From: Agrostemma githago
Taxonomy: Eukaryota; Streptophyta; Magnoliopsida; Caryophyllales; Caryophyllaceae
Length of the DNA: 64,000 bases
NCBI GenBank assembly: GCA_958450325.1
Contig: OY288246.1
Coordinates: 38,496,544-38,560,543, forward strand
Direction: 5' to 3'
Shown piece after piece: positions 20,801-32,789 of this stretch. Each line of letters opens with the position of its first letter. Position 1 is the stretch's first letter. Position numbers and translations under genes: made by a program. The notes beneath the pieces were generated by a model, which saw nothing but the letters and a program-made list of their open reading frames with translations, was not told the DNA's origin and did not search any database.

Positions 20801-22849
20801 AAATTTCAGGTAATCGATGTCACCTCCTCCTTCAACTTGCTCTTAGTAAGACTGTGGATCCACGCTGTCAAAGCTATATCCTCTACCCTCCACCGTTTAC
20901 CCTTGTATGATAACATTATCACCCTAGAAGCAACATGCATGAAAGTGGCCAGTTGCAACGCCACGAGCCTCTTCGATACGGACCTTTGGGAGTTCGACTT
21001 TGTGGGAATGATCGAGGAAGACTTCCTCTTCAGGCATTACTTTACTACCAGCATTGATACAATGCTGCAAAATTTGGGGTACTTCCCAGTGGTCACTTCT
21101 ACGTCATATCTTCCAGCTGTAAAGATCATTGAGGTCCTAAAAGACGAGGATTTCCACTTCGGCTTAGGGTACGTCATGACACCGGGAAATGTCATCCGAG
21201 AAGGCACTGAAAAGGCCCGTAACCTCATAAAGGGTATCCACTTGAGCCCTTATAGGCCACGGCTGACTGACTACTTCGTCACGCCGGTATTTGAGGCTAT
21301 CCAGGTCGGGCTGTTCCGACCAACTATTGCGCATCCCGGGACTAAACTGGCCCGAGACTGCAACTACATTCCGGATGACGTGTTCACTCTCATCCAGTCG
21401 GAACCAAGGGAGGATACCGACAATGCTGAGCCCGCGCTAGGGCTACTATTCGACGAAGACATGATAGCCCCAACTTCAAAAGAAAACTTGGTCAACCTCA
21501 TCCTCCGCAGCAACAAGTTTGACCCGATCAAGCTGACCTTAGAGGTTGGCTCCAAGACGGGATGTAGAGCATGGAGAAAGACTATCAAATGGACTGACAG
21601 TCAAGAACGGATCTACAAGCTGGTCGCTGGTGAAAGAGACATGCCTTCTACTGATTTTGAGTCTGAGTCTGAGTCGGAGTCTGAGTCTGAGTCTAAGTCT
21701 GAGGTCAAAGTCTAAGGAGTCCGGTGCTAGAGTCCAACGTGTAACCCCTCTCCCTTTAGTCACTCCTGCTGGTACCTCGAGGTCTATACCGAGCTCCCTT
21801 TCAATTCCGCCACTAACCAACGATCAGATGGCTGCTCTGTTTGAGCTGTTTTCCAAATTTTCAATTAATAATAATTGTTCTGCTTATGACTTGTCTCTTT
21901 TTAATTGCACTTCTGGTTTCAAAAATACTTTATGCAATGACACTGAGAAACCCGACGAACAGGTACCCTTACCTCCTCACCTGATCGAACAGTTAAAGCA
22001 AATGGAGTCCCAGAACCTGGTAGTCAAAGAGACCGAATCCATCAATGTGGGAACCACCTTATTAGAGCCCCAGATGCTTAAGATAAGGTTATCACTAGAT
22101 CCCCAGGAGAGACAACAGTTCACCAGCCTCCTCCAAGAGTTCAAAGATGTCTTTGCATGGTCCTAGTAGGACATGCCGGGGATAGACTGAGAGATAGCCG
22201 AACACCACATACCAATCAAAGATGGGTGTAAGCCAGTTAAACAAAAACTCCGCAGAATGAGACCTGAGTAGTCTCTCAAAGTCAAAGATGAGGTCGAAAA
22301 ACAGTTCAAAGTTGGCTTCATACAAGTGTCTGAATATCCAGACAGGGTTGCAAACATTGTGCCGGTACCTAAAAAGGACCGTAAGGTGCAAGTATGTGTG
22401 GATTTTTGGGATCTTAACAAGGCGAGCATGAAAGAAGATTTTCTATTACCACACATCGACATACTGGTAGACAATACCGCTGATCATGCCCTTCTATCCT
22501 TTATGGATGGATACGCCGAGTACAATCAGATCAAAATGGCGGAAGAAGACATGAGCAAGACCACCTTCACTACACCTTGGGGTACTTACTGTTACACTGT
22601 CATGCCATTTGGCCTCATTAATGTCGGAGCCACTTATCAACGGACCGCTACAACCTTATTACATGATATGATGCATAAGAAAGTAGAGGTCTATGTAGAC
22701 GATATGATCATCAAATCCAAGAGCCAGGAGGAGCACATCATCGCCCTAAGAAATTTCTTTACTCCACTATGCAAATACAACATGAGGCTAAACCCTCAAA
22801 ATGCAGTTTTTATGTAACGTCTGGCAAATTACTGGGTCACGTCGTTAGC
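20801..22849 (+). pseudogene. protease end, acidic linker and reverse transcriptase (first part) of Tat element H
   Basis: 20801-21715 is open and continues the protease and spacer (LLLVRLWIHAVKAI, then LSPYRPRLTDYFVTPVF), ending in a Ser-Glu repeat encoded by a GAGTCT microsatellite at 21658-21710, where the frame shifts. RT follows with VPVPKKD, DFWDLNKAS, LLSFMDGYAEYNQIKM, TTPWGTYCYTVMPFG and the catalytic YVDD at 22692-22703. Stops appear at 22164-22169 (tandem TAG), 22188-22190 and 22269-22271 where INNER codes amino acids. The gene stops at 22849 because a solo LTR is inserted; the RT thumb resumes at 26361. Confidence 0.82.
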
Positions 22850-22854
22850 CAACG
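22850..22854. repeat. target site duplication CAACG (left)
   Basis: Repeated at 26356-26360. Both copies flank the solo LTR within the RT gene. Confidence 0.9.
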
Positions 22855-25800
22855 TGTAACACCCGCTATTTTTTCTAAGCATTTTCATTCTTTCCGTTAG
22901 GACTCCGTCTTAACTCTGTCACTTTTGGCCTCATATTTCATCATTTTACTAAGCTCTATTTTAATTTTTGAGTTTAATAATTTTTATTTTTAATTTTAAA
23001 GATTTAAATTCTTTTTAAATCCATTTATTTGGGTTCTTCGTAAACTAATTAATTTTTCCGCAAGGAATTCTATTTCTCTTCGAATTGACATTTTTAAGCT
23101 TGGATTTAAGTTATTCCTTTTCCTAAAAATGTTTGAATACGTTTCTATAATATTTTCAACTAGTAAATATTTTTATTTACAAAAAATTTAGTGGTTAATG
23201 ATTTTTATTACGAAGCTTCGCGAATAATTATTTTCTTACGCGAGGTTTACTTGAATTACTTTGAAATGTCTTTAACTATTTTACGGTTATACTTTTTATC
23301 AACTTATAAATTATTTGAGACCATTTACTCACATTTTGGACCAACTAAGCCCTTGGTCACAAGTTTTATTACGTTTTATTTAAACGTTTCATTTTATCAC
23401 GTTAAAACGTAAACATAAGATAAATTATTTTCATTCATTGTAGCATTAGTATCAAAACTTTTCATGCTCCTTGTCATCACATTTTGGCCGGCCATGTTCA
23501 TAAGGTGCACATAGTTTTCATCCACACTATTAATCTCATTTATTTTTTTGAAAGAAAACCATCCATTTCCATACTACACCTTATTCATTCTTGTCATAAA
23601 AAAAATATTCAACCTTTCTCCCTCTCTTTTGGCCGTGTACTCCTCCTCCATCTTAAGCAGATTTTTGCTCCGTTTCGAGTTCCAATCGCATCATTTTTAT
23701 CGTCTTAATAATCCTCTTTCCGTTCTCTTCGTTAAGGTATTAATCAACGTCGTTTTCGATCAATTTTTACCTTGATTTTTATTAGTTTTCTCATGGTATT
23801 TTTCTTCCATGATTTACGTGTTTGGTAGGATTTTTGGACGATCCCTAAGCCGACGAATATATTATCGACTCAGATTTGGAGTAAAGGTAACGTCGATGTT
23901 ACTCGGTATTTCAAGATTTTAATTGAGTATTTGCATGTATATAATTTTATGTTTTATTTTGGCAATATATGTATGTCACGAATTCTGGAAAATTTTTAAA
24001 AATTGAAAATTTGTATGATTCGGTATTTTTATCGCTTTTACGAGATTAAAGATTAAATTGTTATATTAATTTGTAAAATCGTAATATTCGGCCTAAACAT
24101 GTAATATATGTTTATATTCTGGAAAAAATGTTTTTTTTGATGATTTTTAATAATTTAGTATTTTTCTGATATTTTTGATATCAATTATTGAATTATTACC
24201 GTTTACGGACAAAAACGATTAAAAGCCGATTTTTAGTTCTAGTACTTAAACATTTTATTTTAATCTGAATTTTGACATGCTGAAACTTTCTGGTGAAATA
24301 GAATTTTCTGAATTTCTTTCATAATTTTTCGGAATTGTTAAGTGGAAGAATTAATTAATCACTTTAAATCATCGTTTATCGTTAAAACCGTGTTTGTTGT
24401 TTAAATTCTCGATTTCTGGTCTTTGGTTTAAATCTGGAAAAAATTATGATTCTGATGATTTCATATTAAAATGTAATTTTATGATTTTTAGTGCCTTAAT
24501 AAAATGTTAGGAACGATAAGTTTTATTAATGGAATCGTTAATTGTGAAAACGGGTTTTAAAGACGGTTTTGACGGGATTTATTAAATCTGGAATTTTTGG
24601 AAATCTGGAAAAATAGTAGATTCTGGAAAATCATGATTTTTGGGTTTAATAATAAATTTTTGATATTAATACTTAAATCATTTTGTAATTACTATTTTTA
24701 TTAATCGTTATTGTTGAGATTGGACGATTAACGAGTAAACGCTTTAAAAACCGAGTTTTAGAATTCTGGAAATTTTCTTTTCTGGACAGAATGCCCATAA
24801 ATATAATTTAACTATTTTACGTAATTTTTGTACTATTTATTAAAGTCTTCAATTAATAAATATTGATTTTTGGACAAATTGTGATTTATCGTTAAAATGC
24901 TTCGTCTTAGCTAAAAGAATTATTTTTCCAGCAATTTTGAAAGTATTTAAATCTGAAACTTTAAGAGTTAAATCATCCCTTAACATACTCTAAATATATT
25001 TGTTGGTTTAATTAAATAAAGACGTTCAAATATTTAATTTGATGTTTGCCGTAAAATCTTATCTATAATTTTATTGTCGAAACTAATAATAATTAGGGAA
25101 TTTTAGCTTTATAACTTTTGAAAACACCCTAATTAGTAATATTAAAATGTTTAAGACATTTTTAATCATTTTATAACGCTTATACGATATTTTAATAATT
25201 TCATAAAATCAAATGTTCTTACTTTAATAATTAATATCGTTAAGGCCGAAAATATTAGTTTTATAAATCTATATCGTTTACTAAAATGTGGTATTAGTAT
25301 GAACTAATATTTTCACTATTTTGATATAGTGCTATTTTTAGTAAAGTTTCTAAAAATAGAAGTTTCCTAAAATAGAAAGTTTCCTCTTTTAGAATATAAA
25401 TGTTTACTTCTTTTATCCTCTTATTATTTATAATGATTATATCTTTTATATATCGATAATGGTTTGTTTTGGAGTTATGGAATAAGGAAAAGTGGGAGTT
25501 TAGAGTAATATAGTCTGGGATGTACGTTTTGCCATCAACTATAAAGCTGGTGTGTCTATGTTGAGACACATTGGTCGTTGAACTGAGCATGGTTTGTGTT
25601 CAGGAGTGTGTATATTTTGACCTTAAACTTAGATATCGCATCGTGTAAGTCGCCGTCGGGTTGAACTGGATTACGGTTGGTGTCCAGGAGGGGTGTACAT
25701 TACTTAAATCAGGACCTCGCTGCACGCAGTCCTGTTATGGTTGAGTTGCCTAGTTAGAGACCGAAGTCTAATTTGTTTTGACTAAGTTCTCGAAACTAGT

Positions 25801-26355
25801 TTTTAGTATTGTCCTAGTGAAAGTCTAGATTCTACATTAATCCTATCCATAACGCCATTTTGATTATTCTATTTATTATCGATATAAATTGGTTTGCAGG
25901 TTGGCAAATATTTTTATGTTTCTTCGGAAACCCTTTTGATTAATTTGTTTCACGCTAAAGCTTATTTTAATATGCTGTTTTACTGTTTTCCATTTTTTTA
26001 CTATTTTTCCTATATTAGTAATTACTGTTTTAAAATCCTGTTATACGGCTGGGAGAACGTTGACGTTGCTCCCCACTGATTATGGCTGTTATGTTTTAAC
26101 ATGGCAGGTATACGTGTTTATTTTCCGGTGGGTGTGGGCTAACGAGCAGTCTTGGATCCTGCTTGATCTTTTAATAATCATGTCTTAAGGATTGTTTAAC
26201 CTCTTTATGGATTGTTTTTAATTTTAGCCATTTTTATGTATGGCGAATGTTTGACTTTACCAATTTAATTTAATAAGACATAGTTCTGTGTGTTTTAATC
26301 CCGACTCTACAGTGTTTCCGCCACTGTATCGCGTTAGAATTTTTAGGGGATTACA
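22855..26355. mobile_element. 3.5 kb solo LTR inserted in the RT of element H
   Basis: Begins TGTAACACCCGC, ends GGGGATTACA and is flanked by CAACG. Removing it plus one duplication restores colinearity of the RT with INNER. It is very AT-rich, with no coding region. Ends of TGTAACACCC...TTACA type are common in chromovirus (Tekay/Del-like) LTRs, which is my best guess for the lineage. Orientation cannot be fixed without an internal region. Unequal recombination between the two LTRs of a full element would leave this structure. Confidence 0.85.
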
Positions 26356-26360
26356 CAACG
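26356..26360. repeat. target site duplication CAACG (right)
   Basis: Matches 22850-22854. Confidence 0.9.
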
Positions 26361-28400
26361 TGGTATCGAAGTCGATCCAATAAAAATCAAAGCCATCACC
26401 GAGATGAAACCTCTAAAAACCGAGAAAGAAATAAGGGGATTCCTCGGGAAGTTTCAGTACATCAGCAGTTTTATCTCCAAACTAACCACGGTATGTGAAC
26501 CAATTTTCAAGAAGCTGAAAGTGGGGGAACAAAAACTGTGGGATGATAAATGTCACTTCAAAAAAATCAAGGAAATACTATCTGCTCCGCCAGCCTTAAT
26601 GCCACCTCAACCCGGTTTGCCTCTGTCGTTATATCTAACAACGACTGAGACAGCCATGGGGGCTATGCTGGCGCAGATGGTCGACTCGAAGAACGGGCCA
26701 TTTATTACATCAACAAGAAGTTCTTAGAGTATGAATGCAAATATACCATGCTCGAGAAAACATGTCTGGCACTAGTATGGGCAAGCAAAAAGTTTCGGCA
26801 TTATATGCTCAGTTACGAGGTCCAAGAATTATCCAAACTAGATCCCATCAAATATCTATTCGAAAAGCCTATCCTCAATGGTAGGATATCTAGGTGGACT
26901 CTAATGCTGGCAGAGTTCAACCTAAGGTTCATACCATTAAAAGCTATCAAGGGCCGGGTAGTAGCCGAGTTTCTCGCCGATAGTCCTGTGACCGAGGAAG
27001 GACAGACCGATACTTGGTCCTTCCCAGACAAAGACATATTTCATACCGACGCAGAAACATGGGATTTGTATTTCGACGGTGCATCCAATTTCCGAGGGTT
27101 CGGAGTTAGTTGGGATTCTTTTAATCTCACCAAAAGGGGAACATACTCCCGTATCCATTAAACTTGATTTCGATGTAACCAATAATGTCGTCGAATATGA
27201 AGCATGCATCCATGGGTTACAAGCCGCCGCCGATTTAGGAGTCACAAACCTTCGGGTACATGGCAATTCATCCTTGGTAATCAATCAGGCACTCCAGAAA
27301 TGGAAAACTCGGAACGCTAACCTTCTGGCGAACCAAGCACGAGTAAGGGTTCTTGAGAAGCAATTCCAAAAGGTAGAGTACGTATACTTGCCCCTCGAAG
27401 AAAACCAGTTCTTAGATGCACTTTCCGAATTGGCATCTTTACTTAATATCCCCGATCACCTAACCAATATGCCCATTTGCGTCGAAAGACGGTCCGAACC
27501 GGCATATATACACGCTATCGAAGATATTGAAATAGCTGATCCCGAACCTTGGTATCAAGCAATTTCAACATACATGTCGACGGGAGAATATCCTCCCAAA
27601 ATCGATAGTCGGGCCAGGAAAGCCTTAGGAAGATTAGCTACCCAATTTATCCGCACAGATGACGGGCAGCTATATAAAAAGATAGCACAGGGGGCTCTCC
27701 TCCTATGCATTGACAAAATAAAAGCCGAGAAGGTTATGGCTGAAGTACATAACGCTGACTGTGGTCCGCATATGAACGCGCAAATGCTATTCCGAAAAAT
27801 CATGAGGCCCGGATACTACTTGAATATTATGGAAACCGACTGCAGACAATATGTCAAACATTGTCATAATTGCCAGATCTTCGCCGATGTACAATATATG
27901 CCATCATCTCTATTCTACACCATGACGTCACCATGGCCATTTTCAACATTGGGAATCGACATAATCGAAAAGGTAAACCCCTCCGGATCAGGTGGACACT
28001 GCTTCATCTTGGTAGCCATCGACTACTTCACCAAATGGGTCGAGGCCGAATCCTACCGCATTCTGAACGCCAAGCATGTTGGTAAGTTCATCCAGAATAA
28101 ATTTATATGTCGGTACCGGATCCCTTATGAATTCATCAGCGATCACATGACTCATTTCCAAGCCGAAACAGCAGCTCTGCTAACCAAGTACAAAATCCAA
28201 AGGGACACATCTTCACCCTACCGTCCCCAAACAAATGGAGCGGTAGAGGCAACCAACAAGACAATTATTACCATACTTAAAAAGATAACTGATAATTACC
28301 AAGAATGGCCCGACAAGATACCCTTCCCTCTATGGGGATACCGAACGTCAATCCGCACCGCAATCGGTACAACTCCCTACTATTTGACATACGAGATGGT
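26361..28400 (+). pseudogene. RT thumb, two RNase H domains and integrase of Tat element H
   Basis: 26361-26570 completes RT (IRGFLGKFQYISSFISKL). The first RNase H follows (LSLYLTTTETAMGAMLAQ, MLEKTCLALVWASKK) and then a second RNase H-like domain (WDLYFDGASNF at about 27060, EYEACIHGLQAA, VHGNSSLVINQAL). Two RNase H domains in series are known for the Tat lineage. Integrase has the HHCC finger (CHNCQIF near 27865), Asp in GIDIIE, Asp in FISDHMTHF and Glu in GAVEATNK. It is cut after YYLTYEM at about 28398, where about 110 C-terminal residues present in INNER are missing. Frame breaks lie near 26700 and 27100. Confidence 0.85.
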
Positions 28401-28724
28401 GTGGATACGTATTTCGAGATTGCAAAATTATTTATCCTACTGTCATACACATCTCGAACCATTGGTCTTGGTGTATTTCGAGATTGCAAACTTATAAAAG
28501 CTTGATTCCACTAACTGTGGATACGTAGGCAGCCCCCCGCAAGGGCACAACCACCGCAATCCCAAAAAAAGAGACATGAACGATTAATTAATAAAATTCC
28601 TTTATTATTACTAAAAACCCCGATAAACTCGGAAAATCCGAAGTACAAAATTACAAAAACAACACACGACACTACAAAAATAGTAGTATTAATTAAATAA
28701 TAATAAATCTAAGGATTTGAGTAT
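28401..28724. other. pol-to-antisense-ORF spacer of element H, with a small duplication
   Basis: TATTTCGAGATTGCAAA occurs twice, 66 bp apart (28410 and 28476), at the point where the integrase end was lost. The sequence after it (CTACGTA...AATTAATAATAAA) is the reverse-oriented counterpart of INNER 46680-46940, the spacer between the two convergent genes. Confidence 0.6.
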
Positions 28725-29496
28725 TCAGGACATCTTGCCCTTACCCTTATCCTTTGATTCTTTAGTCGTCCACTGACGACGAGGCAGAGGCAGACGTTCA
28801 TGAATCACTACAGGAACTTTGTTGGACCAGACCCATTTATCCGAATGCGGATCTTCGGCCACATTAATCGGCCCGAGTCGGGCCCTCACATGCTCAGGCA
28901 GCCTATCACGCGGACCCAGACGATCCTTGGCCACCAGTCTCGGCCCAAGCCTCTTCTCCAAGTTAGTCTGGGGGCTCAACCTATCTCGCACACCTCTAGC
29001 ACCTGTGACGCTAGCTTGAGTCTTAGTCTTAGTCTATGTCCTCAGACCCGATATCAGACGAACCAAGGTAGCAGGAGTGTCACCATCATCAAAGAAAGCT
29101 TTGTTATCCTTGGCCTGTTCCCGGCGGACCAGGGCAAAAGCTTCATTAACCTTGAGAACAGCACGAGCCTCGGCAGAGCCTTCTTTCATCCACTTTTAAT
29201 ATGAGTCCGATACCCAAGTAGAGTGAAGAGACTCAGGAACTAACCACGTGACTCGGGTGTGCCACCGCTGTAGCCTGGTGTCACTAATCACGTCAGTCGG
29301 CTGAGTGGAGTCACTGACAACTGCCTCATCCTCCGGAATTCTTTGCGACCATCCGAACTGCCTAAGGACACGGTCAGGATAAAGGTGAATTGTTTGGTCG
29401 AAAGATAGGATTCGTTGATAACGGGCCTTATCTCTCTTCACTAAACCGGTCCAAGCGGGAATAAACCACCACGCGACCACCCACCGGATCAGTGGG
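28725..29496 (-). pseudogene. antisense extra ORF of element H, 3' half (mobile-domain-like)
   Basis: Colinear with INNER 45860-46664. It has VVAWWFIPAWTGLVKRDKARYQ, the YPDRVLRQFG/QRIPE motif near 29345, a stop where INNER has Tyr-Gln, and an Arg/Pro-rich tail (LGPRLVAKDRLGPRDRL). The RQFGxxQxIP motif is shared by plant mobile domain/DUF7745-type transposon proteins. The frame is broken several times. It is interrupted at 29497 by the left LTR of OUTER; the 5' half resumes at 59151. The first residues before about 29490 that read in frame from 29573 are LTR sequence, not gene. Confidence 0.75.
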
Positions 29497-29974
29497 TGTG
29501 GGCGTCCGTCCGCACCGCCTGGCGCCCCGCGCGGGACCGACCCGGTTTTCAACGTGTGGTGGCAGCCATCCACGCGGCCCCCTCCCTGTCAGGGGCCGGT
29601 CCGATCTCGCGTACGAGGCGAAGTGTCGGACCTCGATTTGGATGACGATCCAGACTTGTACTAGACGGGTGCGGGCACCCGTGTTTCTGTTTGGGAATCG
29701 ATCGAGTCGTGGTTGTTAATGTTTAAAGACCGATTTGTTTGGTAAAGCGACCTTTTTAGTGAACTGAATTCATTGCCGATTTGTGGAGTCGCCACCGACT
29801 CAATTATGGGAACTCGGAAACCGTTCAAGTCAACTTTGATCCCTTGCCGGCTCAAAGTTGAGTGGCATGGGACCTAAAGATAAAGACTTGTACCCTTAAG
29901 TACTCCATGCATGGAATGACTCTCATTGCCAATGGTTTCGGATATTCGGAAACCGTCGATTCTGAGTTAGAGGT

Positions 29975-29979
29975 GAGCG
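29975..29979. repeat. Cassandra target site duplication GAGCG (left)
   Basis: Repeated at 30711-30715. Confidence 0.9.
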
Positions 29980-30286
29980 TGAAACACCCCACATTGATTG
30001 AAGATGTCCTATTTATGAGCTTTGCTTAAAGGGATTGAAAGTACTACTCATATCAACAAAGTGCACTTTCTTTTCTGGTTTGCCCATGATAAGAACTCTG
30101 CAGTTAAGCGTGCTTGACTGGGAGCAATCTTAGGATGGGTGACCTCCTGGGAAGGTTTCCAGGATGCACATGAGTGAGGACAAAATGCGCTGGAAAGGAC
30201 TCGTGTTGGTCTGTGGGACCAGTACAAAGCCTGGCGAGCTACCGCGGTTAACATTTCCGGTCCTAGGATTGGGCCGGGGTGTTACA
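29980..30286 (+). repeat. 5' LTR of Cassandra
   Basis: 307 bp, differing from 30404-30710 by one substitution (CTCTGCAG versus GTCTGCAG after AAGAA). Confidence 0.93.
30091..30154 (+). promoter_or_regulatory. 5S rRNA-derived segment with pol III internal promoter (5' LTR)
   Basis: Contains the 5S A box (AGTTAAGCGTGCTTG, about 30102-30116) and C box (AGGATGGGTGACCTCCTGGG, about 30132-30151), as in plant 5S rRNA. In this family the segment is thought to recruit the 5S transcription machinery. The copy is not a full 5S gene. Confidence 0.9.
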
Positions 30287-30288
30287 AA

Positions 30289-30300
30289 TGGTATCAGAGC
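30289..30300 (+). promoter_or_regulatory. Cassandra primer binding site (initiator tRNA-Met)
   Basis: TGGTATCAGAGC two bases after the LTR, the standard tRNA-Met primer site. Confidence 0.92.
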
Positions 30301-30390
30301 AACCCTGCGACCGTGCATTTGGCACCTAGCGGGGGTGGATTCTGGGTCAGCGGTTATGCTGCCAGGCGCAACGAGGACGTTGCGTTCTTC

Positions 30391-30403
30391 AAGTGGGAGT
30401 GAT
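30391..30403 (+). promoter_or_regulatory. Cassandra polypurine tract
   Basis: AAGTGGGAGTGAT directly before the 3' LTR. Confidence 0.75.
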
Positions 30404-30710
30404 TGAAACACCCCACATTGATTGAAGATGTCCTATTTATGAGCTTTGCTTAAAGGGATTGAAAGTACTACTCATATCAACAAAGTGCACTTTCTTTTCT
30501 GGTTTGCCCATGATAAGAAGTCTGCAGTTAAGCGTGCTTGACTGGGAGCAATCTTAGGATGGGTGACCTCCTGGGAAGGTTTCCAGGATGCACATGAGTG
30601 AGGACAAAATGCGCTGGAAAGGACTCGTGTTGGTCTGTGGGACCAGTACAAAGCCTGGCGAGCTACCGCGGTTAACATTTCCGGTCCTAGGATTGGGCCG
30701 GGGTGTTACA
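30404..30710 (+). repeat. 3' LTR of Cassandra, with a second 5S-like segment
   Basis: 307 bp copy of 29980-30286; the 5S-like segment lies at 30515-30578. Confidence 0.93.
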
Positions 30711-30715
30711 GAGCG
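30711..30715. repeat. Cassandra target site duplication GAGCG (right)
   Basis: Matches 29975-29979. Confidence 0.9.
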
Positions 30716-32418
30716 TATGTATTGGGAAGCCAACATCCGATAGATGTCAACACCTAATCCCGCCCGCACTATAGCGGCCTCTACTAATCAATCGGTGGGC
30801 TGATAACCTAGTTCTTTTGTTGTGGTGGAAATACTGTAACATCCGTTGTTTTAGTCATATGCCTTTTACTACGTCGGTTGTTTAAGGACAAGTAAGTATT
30901 ATCGTCAAAGTAGTTATGTTTACATTCTTTGCATGCGATTTCACGTGACAAGCAGAACATGAAAAGATGCACATAAGAGAGTAGAGAGTACTAGTATTAT
31001 ACGTATTAGCAAATCTGTTTTAACGCGATAATATGGATATTAGTCGTTCTCGTGTTATACCTTACCTGGCATTCTGCTTAAGATGCGTCGGTTCGGGATT
31101 AATGGAGATGCGTCGAACCGAATAAGGCGAGCACCTGGACTAATACGGAACCTGACCATCGCTTTGTTCAGTTTTAGTTGTTTTACGTTTTGAATTCCGT
31201 GTTAGGTGATTTAGCATGCGATTATAAGGTTATAAAAGCAATAAATCATACGAAAAACTGTAAATGCGAATGTAAGTAAATCACATTGTGAGGAGTTGCA
31301 CCCTCGGAGTATACACTACACGGGACACAATGCATAGATAGTTAGGAACGGATCTCGGAATTACTTGGGTCTATTTAGTGTATTTTAGTGTTTTTGGTTG
31401 AAGTACGGACGTTGCGTGTTTTAGTATGTGTAGTGGACCTAGCGTCCATATTTGATATTATCGTAGTGCATGATAAAAGGTACAAAAATGTAAAGTTTTG
31501 TTTAGATGGCAACATAGTGACGACTCGACTTCAACAGGCGAATCCTCCTAGCTTGACTAGTGATTTCGGCAGAGCTCTGTTACCGTAGACCCCTCATGCG
31601 GCTACTCCGGCAGAGCTTCGTTACTATGGACCGTTTCTGCGGCTAATCCATCAGAACTTCGTTACTAGACTTGAGCTAGTCGAACACAGGCACCTCGGTA
31701 TCGAGTGGGGTGCTCGAAGGTGAGAAGTAGCGTCGATGTCGCTTTATCAGAACTACGATCGAGTGGATCGTTTACCTTGGGTGTCGAAGTGCGAGCCCTT
31801 AGCGTGAGAAAAGAGAGGGAAGAACGAGTTGTGTAGAAGTAGGCACGAACTCGTGATTCTGTGTCGAATGAATGAGGTGAGGGGGGTATTTATAGGTGTC
31901 TTCGGTCCTCGTCACCCATATGGACGCCCGGGGTCAAGCGGCTCGGTCTTTAGACGCCTGGTGTGAGGCAGTTCAGTCTTCAGGCGCCTGAGCTGAGGCT
32001 GTCGAAGTTTTGAAGATCCGATATCAAAACCTCCCAAAATAGAGAAGATGCATATCTTAGGTTATCTTGGAGGTTAAGGCTTCCCTCTAACCCTTGTGTG
32101 TCAGGCGCCGGGTGGGCTTCGAGTGCGTGTCCCGAGGTTCGCTCGGCCCGACGCGTTGACTCGGGTTTGACTTTGCATATTTCGGGACCGATTCGGGGCC
32201 CCGGTGTCGGAATTGACTCTAATTAGTGTCGACGCGACCGTAATGACACGACTAAGCCTGCCTTGATGTTAATTTAATCTTTCCGAGTAATTATTTGATC
32301 CGTTCTATAGAGAAAACTATCTAAAACATCGCGAACTCGCGTCGCGCTGCAGTCCGATCGTCATCGGGTGTTTGTCGGGCACTCATGCAGCCACCAGGTC
32401 CAAATCTGGGTGTCTACA

Positions 32419-32431
32419 AAAGCCCCCACTT
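32419..32431 (-). promoter_or_regulatory. polypurine tract of OUTER
   Basis: Reads AAGTGGGGGCTTT on the minus strand and abuts the LTR start TGTAGACACCC, as in INNER and H. Confidence 0.8.
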
Positions 32432-32480
32432 CGACTGAGGCTTGGGCATGGCGAAAGTCAAAGTATAGCCACCCAGGTCA

Positions 32481-32580
32481 ATCGAAGATTACGACCTGGT
32501 GGTTGTCCGGTCGGGTCGTTTTAAGTCCATTGGACTACGTGTTGAGGCTCGCCAGCCATAGCTTAGAAACCATACCTGAC
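32481..32580 (-). promoter_or_regulatory. conserved 3' non-coding block of Tat elements (OUTER copy)
   Basis: Shares GATTACGACCTGG, CCGGTCGGGTCGTTT and GGCTCGCCAGCCATA with INNER 44361-44458 and H 60356-60455, although the surrounding sequence has diverged. Function unknown. Confidence 0.6.
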
Positions 32581-32789
32581 GTCTTCGCTTGTGGTTGCTT
32601 GCTTGGGCCCGGACCGTTGCTTGATATCTCGTTCTTGGTTCTTTATGCGCGCGCGCTTCGTCTTCTTTGGCTTGTTTAAACAGTTTGTTTAGTTTTTTTA
32701 AATGTTTTTAGTGATGTGTTAAGTGTAAGTGCAAAGAATACTCATACTTATGTTTGAACAAACTTTTAGGATGCTTGTGAACCCTTGAT

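Larger units (their letters stand above)
29980..30710 (+). mobile_element. Cassandra: complete Cassandra TRIM retrotransposon
   Basis: Two 307 bp LTRs (TGAAACACCCC...GGGTGTTACA) differ at one base and flank a 117 bp internal region with only a primer site and a purine tract. Each LTR contains the conserved part of a plant 5S rRNA gene, the defining feature of Cassandra. A 5 bp duplication GAGCG surrounds it. It has no coding capacity and must use enzymes from other elements. One mismatch between the LTRs indicates a very recent insertion. It lies inside the left LTR of OUTER. Confidence 0.95.
29497..32418 (-). repeat. left (3') LTR of OUTER, containing a Cassandra insertion
   Basis: Begins TGTGGGCGTCC and ends GTGTCTACA next to the PPT. 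Subtracting Cassandra and its duplication leaves 2186 bp. The right LTR is 2165 bp and lacks the last 20. The 66- and 60-residue open frames in it (31388-31588 and its counterpart 58142-58342) are non-coding LTR sequence. Confidence 0.85.

Noticed and set aside
29497..29573. N-terminal extension of the minus-strand ORF beginning at 29573
   Set aside because: That stretch is OUTER LTR sequence fused by insertion to the H antisense ORF; the fusion is accidental.
30091..30154. A functional 5S rRNA gene
   Set aside because: Only the internal promoter part matches 5S and it is embedded in Cassandra LTRs; the 5' part and terminator of a 5S gene are missing.
31388..31588. 66-residue frame, also at 58142-58342
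   Set aside because: Located in the OUTER LTRs; its similarity between copies reflects the shared LTR.
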